Assembly (NCBI GenBank): GCA_023437345.1
Contig: JAEZGC010000172.1
Span: 1-12,304, forward strand
Length of the DNA stretch: 12,304 nt
Source: Actinomycetes bacterium
Lineage (GTDB): Bacteria > Actinomycetota > Actinomycetes > Propionibacteriales > Propionibacteriaceae
Reading direction: 5' to 3'
In this document: positions 1-5,205 of the stretch, in pieces
Layout: each line of letters starts with the position of its first letter
How positions within the stretch are numbered: the first letter of the stretch is position 1
Program-made: the position numbers and the translations under genes
The notes under the pieces: generated by a model
The model's database searches: none
The model's input: the letters and a program-made list of their open reading frames with translations, nothing else
Told to the model about the DNA's origin: nothing

Positions 1-439
1 CGACAACCGTCGTCTCAGGCTCTGAGCCGCGGGTGTGGTCCTCGCGCACGGCGAGCACCAGCCGGCGCCCGGCGTCCAGGAAGAGCGCGCCGTACCGCAG
101 CCCGTCGCCGGGGGCGAACCGGCGGGACTCGCCGCCGCGCTCGACCACGTGCAGCGCGCCGTCGGGCCACGATGAGTAGACGCAGATGCCGTCCGACACC
201 GTCCAGTCCCCACCGCCGTACTCGTTGACGCCCGAGCGGACGTAGGCCTGCGGGCTCACCTCGGCCCGGGACGTGCCGTCGTCGCGCCAGACCGAGACCC
301 GGCCGCCCTGGGAGGGATCGGCCTGCGTCCAGTACCGGACGCCGTCGTCGACGATCCCGTAGGCAAGCCCGACGGTGGCGGCGGTGAGGTCCTCGGCGGT
401 GATCGGCGACGACCAGCTTCCATACGGTGCGTGCGGCAT
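1..439 (-). CDS. S9-family serine peptidase (prolyl oligopeptidase type), N-terminal part only
   Basis: The visible 146 codons encode the N-terminus of a cytoplasmic prolyl-oligopeptidase/dipeptidyl-aminopeptidase-like protein. The opening MPHAPYGSWSSPITAEDL matches the characteristic YGSWxSPIT start of actinobacterial S9 peptidases. The following text (IVDDGVRYWTQADPSQGGR, then VNEYGGG near residues 70-76) is typical of the first blades of the beta-propeller that gates the catalytic domain. No signal peptide is visible. The alpha/beta-hydrolase domain with the Ser-Asp-His triad lies beyond the left edge, so activity cannot be judged. The ATG at 439-437 is chosen because it gives the family's usual N-terminus. 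It lacks a Shine-Dalgarno sequence but has TACAGT 7 nt upstream, which suggests a leaderless mRNA. The family call is firm; the substrate is unknown. Confidence 0.85.
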   Translation of the reverse strand, partial: MPHAPYGSWSSPITAEDLTAATVGLAYGIVDDGVRYWTQADPSQGGRVSVWRDDGTSRAEVSPQAYVRSGVNEYGGGDWTVSDGICVYSSWPDGALHVVERGGESRRFAPGDGLRYGALFLDAGRRLVLAVREDHTRGSEPETTVV

Positions 440-446
440 GGCCGTC

Positions 447-452
447 ACTGTA
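447..452 (-). promoter_or_regulatory. Candidate -10 element TACAGT for a leaderless peptidase mRNA
   Basis: Read on the minus strand, TACAGT fits the actinobacterial TANNNT -10 pattern and ends 7 nt before the ATG at 439. A start of transcription at or next to the A of ATG would follow. No convincing -35 hexamer is seen, which is common for such promoters. This is inferred from spacing and composition only. Confidence 0.5.
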
Positions 453-465
453 GCCGGGGCAACGA

Positions 466-496
466 CAACGGCCCCGGCGGGGAGCCGGGGCCGTTG
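466..496 (-). terminator. Perfect 13-bp inverted repeat, probable terminator of the DUF7455 gene
   Basis: Arms CAACGGCCCCGGC (466-478) and GCCGGGGCCGTTG (484-496) pair perfectly around a 5-nt loop. The hairpin begins 13 nt past the stop of the zinc-ribbon gene that ends at 510, which is where a terminator would sit. No U-rich tract follows on the minus strand, so it would be the tail-less type often proposed for high-GC actinobacteria. It also lies just upstream of the proposed -10 of the peptidase gene, so an operator role is a weaker alternative. Confidence 0.7.
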
Positions 497-509
497 CGAC
501 GAGCAGGTC

Positions 510-701
510 TCAGGAGAGCCTGTCGGTCTCGTCGTGGATCTTCAGCGCCACCTGGCTCAGCTTGGCCGAGTGGGCCCTGCCGTGGTGGCCGCAGAAGAGC
601 AGTTCGCCGCCGGAGGTGAGGGTGACCCGTACGTAGGCCTGGGCACCGCAGCGGTCGCACCGGTCGGTTGCGGTCAGTGCGTCAAGAACAGGTGTGCTCA
701 T
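510..701 (-). CDS. Small zinc-ribbon protein, DUF7455 type
   Basis: This is a complete 63-aa protein. C15-x2-C18 and C37-x2-H40 (with H39 and H44 nearby) form a plausible zinc-binding ribbon around a short beta hairpin (AYVRVTLTSGGELLFC), followed by a helical C-terminus. It resembles the small DUF7455 proteins that, as I recall, sit beside topoisomerase IV genes in other actinobacteria. Its biochemical role is unknown; a nucleic-acid or protein-binding adaptor is a guess. The ATG is supported by GAGGA (complement of 706-710) 4 nt upstream. The gene is divergent from parE across a 194-bp gap and is followed by a strong hairpin, so it is probably monocistronic. Confidence 0.8.
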   Translation of the reverse strand: MSTPVLDALTATDRCDRCGAQAYVRVTLTSGGELLFCGHHGRAHSAKLSQVALKIHDETDRLS

Positions 702-705
702 CGGG

Positions 706-710
706 TCCTC
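706..710 (-). promoter_or_regulatory. Ribosome binding site GAGGA of the DUF7455 gene
   Basis: GAGGA on the minus strand lies 4 nt before the ATG at 701 and fixes the start of this small gene. It contrasts with the neighbouring genes that lack any Shine-Dalgarno sequence. Confidence 0.55.
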
Positions 711-882
711 ACTCTCATCGCCAGGTCATCACCAGCATTCCCTACCGAGAACAACGCGAAACCTGAGGAATTGTTCCCCCCTCGCCAGTTCAAGGTTCCT
801 TCAGTCTAGGTGGTCCCGGTGACAGACCCGGCCAGGACCGACACCGTTGCACGACCTCCACCGAACTGTTACACGGGCGAGA

Positions 883-888
883 TAATGT
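883..888 (+). promoter_or_regulatory. Candidate -10 element TAATGT for a leaderless parE mRNA
   Basis: TAATGT fits TANNNT and ends 7 nt before the GTG at 896. An overlapping reading, GATAAT at 881-886, is also close to a sigma-70 -10 box. No Shine-Dalgarno sequence precedes the GTG. Both points agree with transcription beginning at or within a base or two of the start codon. Confidence 0.55.
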
Positions 889-901
889 CACCCGGGTGAC
901 A
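886..901. repeat. Perfect 16-bp palindrome across the parE start, candidate operator
   Basis: TGTCACCCGGGTGACA is identical to its own reverse complement. It overlaps the end of the proposed -10 and contains the GTG start at 896-898. A dimeric repressor bound here would block both promoter opening and translation start. The symmetry stops exactly at 886 and 901. Which regulator would bind is not known. Confidence 0.6.
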
Positions 902-2971
902 ACGACGACCCGGGCGGCCGAGGGCCGCGACTACGAAGCCCGCCACCTGCTGGTCCTGGAAGGGCTCGAAGCCGTCCGCAAGCGCCCCGCGATGTACATC
1001 GGCTCCACCGACACCAAGGGCCTGATGCACTGCCTGTGGGAGATCATCGACAACGCGGTCGACGAGGCGCTGGCAGGCTTCGGCGAGAGCATCGAGATCC
1101 GGCTCGACAGCGACGGCAGCGTCCTTGTGGTCGACAGGGCACGCGGCATCCCGGTCGACATCGAGCCGCGGACCAAGCTCACCGGCGTCGAGGTCGTCTT
1201 CACCAAGCTGCACGCGGGTGGCAAGTTCGGTGCCGGCTCCTACAACGCCACCGGCGGGCTGCACGGGGTGGGCGCCTCGGTGGTCAACGCGCTCTCCTCG
1301 CGCCTGGACGTCGAGGTCGACCGCAACGGCGCCACCCATGCGATGAGCTTCCGTCGCGGCGTGCCAGGGGTGTTCGACGGCGACGGGCCCGACGCGCCGT
1401 TCACCCCCGGCGGCGGGCTGCGCAAGATCGGTCGTGCCGCGAAGGGGACCACCGGCACCCGGGTCCGCTACTGGCCGGACCGACAGATCTTCCTGCCGGG
1501 CGCCGAACTGTCGCTGAAGCAACTCCTGGACCGCGCCCGCCAGACCAGCTTCCTGGTGCCGGGCCTGCAGCTGTCGGTGACCGACCAGCGCACCGGTGAG
1601 CCGGTCACCGAAGTGTTCCGTCACGACGGCGGGATCTCTGAGTTCTGCGACTTCCTGGCCACCGACCCGCCGCTCACCGACGTGGTCCGGTTGCGCGGCA
1701 CCGACCGGTTCACCGAGACCGTGCCGATGCTTGACGACAACGGGGCGATGACCCCCACCGACGTGGAACGCAGCGTCGACGTGGACGTCGCCCTGCGGTG
1801 GGGCACCGGCTACGACACGCGGGTCGCCTCGTTCGTGAACATCATCGCCACCGGCAAGGGCGGCACCCACGTCTCGGGCTTCGAGCGGGGACTGGTGCGT
1901 GCCTTCGCGCGGTCACTGGACGGCACCCGGCTGCTGAAGGCCGGTGAGGAGATCATCAAGGACGACGTGATGGAGGGCCTGACCGCCGTCGTCACGGTGC
2001 GGCTCGCCGAGCCGCAGTTCGAGGGCCAGACCAAGGAGGTGCTCGGCACCCCGCCGGTGATGCGGCTGGCGGCCCGGATCGTGGAGAACGAGCTGACCGG
2101 CTTCCTGACCTCCAACCGGGCTGCGCAGCGCGGCCAGGCGAGGGCCGTGATGGAGAAGGTGGTCGGGGCGTCCCGGACCCGGGTCCAGGCCCGCGCGCAC
2201 CGTGATGCGCAGCGCCGCAAGACAGCCCTGGAGTCGAGCTCGCTGCCGGCCAAGCTGGCCGACTGCCGCAGCACAGACCTCGACCGCACCGAGCTGTTCA
2301 TCGTCGAGGGGAACTCGGCTCTCGGCACCGCCAAGCTCGCCCGCGACTCGGAGTTCCAGGCGCTGCTGCCGATCCGCGGCAAGATCCTCAACGTCCAGAA
2401 GGCCTCGGTCGGCGAGATGCTGAAGAACGTGGAGTGCGCGTCCATCATCCAGGTGGTGGGCGCCGGGTCGGGGCGCTCCTTCGACATCGAGCAGGCCCGC
2501 TACAGCAAGGTGGTCTTCATGGCCGACGCCGACGCCGACGGCGCCCACATCCGCACCCTGCTGACGACCCTCTTCTTCAAGTACATGCGGCCGCTGCTGG
2601 AAGCCGGCCGGGTGTACACCGCCGTCCCGCCGCTGCACCGGTTCGAGCTGATCAACCCGCGCAAGGGTCAGGAACGGTACATCTACACGTACAACGAGAC
2701 CGAGTACCGCCGAAAGCTCGCCGAGCTGACCAAGCGGGGGGTCGCGTTCAAGAAGCCGCAGCGCTACAAGGGGCTCGGCGAGATGGACGCCGACCAGCTC
2801 GCCGACACCACCATGAACCCCCGGCATCGCACCCTGCGCCGGATCACCGTCGATGAGGCGGCCGCTGCCGAGGCGGTGTTCGAGAAGCTGATGGGCAATG
2901 ACGTCGCTCCCCGCAAGCAATTCATCATCGAGGGCGCCTACGCCCTGGACGCCGAGCGGATCGACGCCTGA
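896..2971 (+). CDS. parE: Type IIA DNA topoisomerase subunit B (topoisomerase IV ParE-like)
   Basis: This 691-aa ATP-operated subunit would pair with the ParC-like protein at 5206-7641 to pass duplex DNA and decatenate chromosomes. Visible parts in order: GHKL ATPase with IIDNAVDEA (N53), G1 box at D80-G84, GGLHGVG (120-126), QTK loop (Q378-K380) ending the transducer, then Toprim with E471 and the D544-x-D546-x-D548 metal triad, and PIRGKILNVQK. The length matches GyrB/ParE forms without the Gram-negative insert. Two departures stand out: the G1 box is DRARG where DxGxG is expected, and the Toprim motif is EGNSA where EGDSA is expected (N473, codon 2312-2314). The remaining core motifs are intact, so I expect a working enzyme. 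The GTG start lacks a Shine-Dalgarno sequence. A GNAT gene follows 3 nt after the stop. It could be called a second GyrB; ParE fits actinobacterial practice. Confidence 0.95.
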   Translation: MTTTTRAAEGRDYEARHLLVLEGLEAVRKRPAMYIGSTDTKGLMHCLWEIIDNAVDEALAGFGESIEIRLDSDGSVLVVDRARGIPVDIEPRTKLTGVEVVFTKLHAGGKFGAGSYNATGGLHGVGASVVNALSSRLDVEVDRNGATHAMSFRRGVPGVFDGDGPDAPFTPGGGLRKIGRAAKGTTGTRVRYWPDRQIFLPGAELSLKQLLDRARQTSFLVPGLQLSVTDQRTGEPVTEVFRHDGGISEFCDFLATDPPLTDVVRLRGTDRFTETVPMLDDNGAMTPTDVERSVDVDVALRWGTGYDTRVASFVNIIATGKGGTHVSGFERGLVRAFARSLDGTRLLKAGEEIIKDDVMEGLTAVVTVRLAEPQFEGQTKEVLGTPPVMRLAARIVENELTGFLTSNRAAQRGQARAVMEKVVGASRTRVQARAHRDAQRRKTALESSSLPAKLADCRSTDLDRTELFIVEGNSALGTAKLARDSEFQALLPIRGKILNVQKASVGEMLKNVECASIIQVVGAGSGRSFDIEQARYSKVVFMADADADGAHIRTLLTTLFFKYMRPLLEAGRVYTAVPPLHRFELINPRKGQERYIYTYNETEYRRKLAELTKRGVAFKKPQRYKGLGEMDADQLADTTMNPRHRTLRRITVDEAAAAEAVFEKLMGNDVAPRKQFIIEGAYALDAERIDA

Positions 2972-2974
2972 GCG

Positions 2975-3505
2975 ATGGAAGAGCCGGTCCTGAGGCCGCT
3001 GTCGCGCGACGACGTTGAGGCGGTGCTGGCGGCGTTCACCTCGTCCGACGACATGGCCCGGCAGGGTGACGTGTCCGACCTGGCCGGGGCCCAGGCGTAC
3101 GTCGCCGACCTGCTCGACGCCGAGCGCCACCAGCGGGTCACGGCGATCACCGAGGCCGGCCGGCTGGTCGGGCTCGTGGTTGTCTCGGTCGATCCGGACA
3201 ACCGCAACGGCTGGGTGTCCTACTGGATGCACGCCGCCCACCGGGGACGGGGGTGGACCGCTCGCGCGGTTGCAGCGGTGGCTGACCGGCAACTCGGCGC
3301 CGGCGGTCTGGAGCGGCTGGAGCTCGGCCATCGCGCGAACAACCCGGCTTCAGGCGCTGTGGCGGCCGCGGCAGGGTTCGTGCAGGAGGGGGTCGAGCGG
3401 GGGAAGTTCCTGGTCGACGGCCGGCGGATCGACGTGCTCACCTACGGTCGGCTGGCCACCGACCCCTGGCCGGACTACCGCCGGCTGGAGTGGGCCGCCG
3501 ACTGA
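2975..3505 (+). CDS. GNAT-family N-acetyltransferase (RimJ/RimL-like)
   Basis: This is a complete 176-aa acetyl-CoA-dependent acetyltransferase. The central strand GWVSYWMHAAHRGRGWTARA (79-98) carries the acetyl-CoA-binding R-x-x-G-x-G/A-like loop (R90-G93). NNPASGAVAAAAGF (122-135) is the conserved C-terminal helix and strand of ribosomal-protein N-acetyltransferase relatives. The substrate cannot be read from sequence; an N-terminal amine or a small-molecule amine are both possible. The ATG lies 3 nt after the parE stop, so the gene is almost certainly cotranscribed and perhaps translated by re-initiation. It converges on the carbonic anhydrase gene with a 19-nt gap. Confidence 0.88.
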   Translation: MEEPVLRPLSRDDVEAVLAAFTSSDDMARQGDVSDLAGAQAYVADLLDAERHQRVTAITEAGRLVGLVVVSVDPDNRNGWVSYWMHAAHRGRGWTARAVAAVADRQLGAGGLERLELGHRANNPASGAVAAAAGFVQEGVERGKFLVDGRRIDVLTYGRLATDPWPDYRRLEWAAD

Positions 3506-3524
3506 GCCGCCCCGCCGGACGGAC

Positions 3525-4016
3525 TCAGCAGACCTGCTCGAGTCGGCCGGTGTCCACGTCGTAGCGGAAGCCGCCGACGCCGGCGCGTCCAGCGATCAGG
3601 GGGTGGGCCGACAGCATCGCCACGTCCGCCCGCAGCCGGCGTTCCTGGTCGGGGTCGGCCCCCAGGTCGAGGTCGATCTCGTCCACCCCGGCGGTGGCGG
3701 CGATCCGGCGGTGCAGTTCGGCCTCGTCGCTGGCCATCGCGCAGCGAGTGTGTGCCACGACAAGGATCCGGTCCACCCGCAGCAGGTTCACCGCCAGGAC
3801 GCACCCGTTCAGCGCGTCCGCCGTCACGTGCCCGCCAGGGGTACGCAGGATCTTCGCCTCGCCAAGGTAGAGCCCGATCATCTCCAGCGGCTGGAGGCGG
3901 GAGTCCATGCAGGTGACCACAGCGACGCCGGCGTGGGCGTAGCCGTCGAAGTTGCGCGGCGCTGACGTGGCGTAGCGGCGGTTGGCGGCGAGCAGGTCGT
4001 CGAAGGAGGTTGGCAC
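3525..4016 (-). CDS. Beta-class carbonic anhydrase
   Basis: This 163-aa zinc enzyme interconverts CO2 and bicarbonate in the cytoplasm. The expected zinc ligands are all present: C36 and D38-R40 in CMDSR, then H89 and C92 in AHTRC. The Asp-Arg dyad (D38, R40) is intact. RTPGGHVTADAL (58-69) is the conserved RNAG-like segment. The short length and lack of a long N-terminal extension match the small mycobacterial-type beta carbonic anhydrases. The start is GTG at 4016, preceded by TAAGGT 6 nt upstream; AAGGTGG there could also act as a Shine-Dalgarno sequence. It is last in a minus-strand series, 24 nt after the nuclease-fold gene. Confidence 0.92.
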   Translation of the reverse strand: MPTSFDDLLAANRRYATSAPRNFDGYAHAGVAVVTCMDSRLQPLEMIGLYLGEAKILRTPGGHVTADALNGCVLAVNLLRVDRILVVAHTRCAMASDEAELHRRIAATAGVDEIDLDLGADPDQERRLRADVAMLSAHPLIAGRAGVGGFRYDVDTGRLEQVC

Positions 4017-4020
4017 GCGC

Positions 4021-4034
4021 CCACCTTACGGTGG
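4021..4034 (-). promoter_or_regulatory. Short hairpin and candidate -10 (TAAGGT) before the carbonic anhydrase gene
   Basis: CCACC (4021-4025) and GGTGG (4030-4034) can pair around TTAC. On the minus strand TAAGGT (4028-4023) matches TANNNT and ends 6 nt before the GTG at 4016. The site could be a promoter for a leaderless carbonic anhydrase mRNA, a weak hairpin in a cotranscript, or a Shine-Dalgarno sequence (AAGGTGG). Sequence alone does not decide. Confidence 0.4.
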
Positions 4035-4040
4035 CAGTGC

Positions 4041-5156
4041 TCACCGCTGCATCGCCAGCACCTCCTTGAGGTAGGTGTCTGAGAAGTCGGTCTGGACCTG
4101 CACCCACAGCGGCTTGTGGTCGGACAGCTGCCAGGTCCGCCAGTCGCGGTAACGGCGCAGCAGGGTCCGGTTGCGCGGCGACTCGGGGACCAAGTGCTGG
4201 TAGATGGCGAGGTCGTCGTCGGTGAATACGTCGGCGAAGATGTCGACGATTCCGCCATCCAGGACACGGAACCGCGGGTCCTTGGCTCGCACTGCTATCT
4301 GGTCGTAGAAGTGGTCGCGGTTCGGCATCAGGGCAGCGTCGATCTGCTCGGGGACTATGAAGCCGCGGCGGGTCAGCGCGGTCATCGTCTTGTGCTCGGG
4401 GCTGACCACGTTGAAATCGCCCAACAGGATGTAGTTCTCCGCCTCCTGCAGGTTGCCGACCAGCTTGCTCTCGGCGTCCTGGCGACGAGCGAAGAAGTCG
4501 ACAAGGGTCCGGATCTCGGCGATCCGGCGCTGCAGCGCAGCACCCGACTCGGCGCCGTAGTAGATGTGCACGGTGCACAGGTTGAACCTGAACCAGCCGG
4601 CCTGGAAGGCGACCAGGAACGGGGTCCGGGCGAACTGCTGCCCGACTGCCTCGGCTTCGATCGGCGGCTCCGGGGCCGGCTGGTCGGTGGCGCGCTTCGC
4701 TGCAGCCTCGGGCATCACCAGCTGGCCCGACGGCAGCACGATCTCGCCGGCGATGTGGCGGAACCGCACCTTCGCCTTGTCGAAAAGGAACGCCATTCGC
4801 TCCCCGTTGCCCGAGACCCCCTCGGTGGCGTCGGTGAGCAGGTAGTCCCAGCCGTCGCCGAGGATGGCGACCAACTGCTCGAACTCGGAGAGGTCTCGGT
4901 TGACCTCCTGGAGCGCAATCAGGTCGAAGCAGGACGCGAACTCGGCCAGGTAGTACAGCGACTCCGGCAGCCGCGGCGCGGCGAACTTCTTCGCGCCGAA
5001 GTCGCGGATGTTCCAGGTGGCCAGCAGCAGCGACGAGTCAGACCGCCGTTCCCGCAACGGTGCCAGCGAGGTCCTGATCCGCAGCAGACGTTCGGCACAG
5101 CGCGACCGGGTGGCGCGGTCCTCGAGCGCCAGGATGCCGGTGTAGAGGTTGGACAT
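4041..5156 (-). CDS. Endonuclease/exonuclease/phosphatase-fold hydrolase
   Basis: The 371-aa protein has a full set of Mg2+-dependent EEP (DNase I-like) active-site motifs: N49 in ATWNI, E84 in LQEVN, H197 in VHIYY, D247 and N249 in LLGDFN, and D346-H347 in SDHKPLW. Such enzymes cleave phosphodiester or phosphoester bonds in nucleic acids, lipids or phosphoinositides; the substrate is not identifiable here. There is no signal peptide or membrane segment, so it appears cytoplasmic. The N-terminal 45 residues form a basic, helical extension before the fold. I chose ATG 5156 over the in-frame TTG at 5180 because GAGAGG lies 7 nt upstream of it. It follows parC by 49 nt, and TAGCTT (5184-5179) may give it its own promoter. 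Confidence 0.87.
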   Translation of the reverse strand: MSNLYTGILALEDRATRSRCAERLLRIRTSLAPLRERRSDSSLLLATWNIRDFGAKKFAAPRLPESLYYLAEFASCFDLIALQEVNRDLSEFEQLVAILGDGWDYLLTDATEGVSGNGERMAFLFDKAKVRFRHIAGEIVLPSGQLVMPEAAAKRATDQPAPEPPIEAEAVGQQFARTPFLVAFQAGWFRFNLCTVHIYYGAESGAALQRRIAEIRTLVDFFARRQDAESKLVGNLQEAENYILLGDFNVVSPEHKTMTALTRRGFIVPEQIDAALMPNRDHFYDQIAVRAKDPRFRVLDGGIVDIFADVFTDDDLAIYQHLVPESPRNRTLLRRYRDWRTWQLSDHKPLWVQVQTDFSDTYLKEVLAMQR

Positions 5157-5163
5157 GGGGTGA

Positions 5164-5169
5164 CCTCTC
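5164..5169 (-). promoter_or_regulatory. Ribosome binding site GAGAGG that fixes the start of the nuclease-fold gene
   Basis: GAGAGG on the minus strand sits 7 nt before ATG 5156. The longer TTG start at 5180 has no such site and would lie before the transcript start expected from TAGCTT (5184-5179). The shorter start is therefore preferred. Confidence 0.6.
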
Positions 5170-5205
5170 GTCGCCGGCAAGCTAGCACCGCCGACCTGAC
5201 CCTGG

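Larger units (their letters stand above)
702..895. other. Divergent intergenic region between the DUF7455 gene and parE
   Basis: This 194-bp stretch has no credible gene and is locally less GC-rich than its surroundings (for example around 755-805). It must hold promoters for both flanking genes. On the minus strand TAGACT (808-803) is a possible -10 for the small gene, with no good -35. On the plus strand TAATGT (883-888) is a better -10 for parE. The segment at 818-824 (GGTGACA) resembles one arm of the palindrome at 886-901. Confidence 0.5.

Noticed and set aside
375..809. A 144-codon plus-strand frame across the left intergenic region
   Set aside because: It runs antisense to the peptidase and DUF7455 genes and through the terminator hairpin, without a ribosome site or recognisable domain.
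847..852. TTGCAC as a -35 box for parE
   Set aside because: It lies 28 nt before GATAAT and about 30 nt before TAATGT, well outside the usual 16-19 nt spacing.
1913..3331. A 472-codon minus-strand frame opposite parE and the GNAT gene
   Set aside because: It crosses the junction of two well-supported genes and has shadow-like composition.
3502..3528. CTGAG/CTCAG inverted repeat joining the stop codons of the GNAT and carbonic anhydrase genes
   Set aside because: The stem is only 5 bp with a 17-nt loop and no T-tract. It is explained by two stop codons in similar context and is too weak to call a bidirectional terminator.
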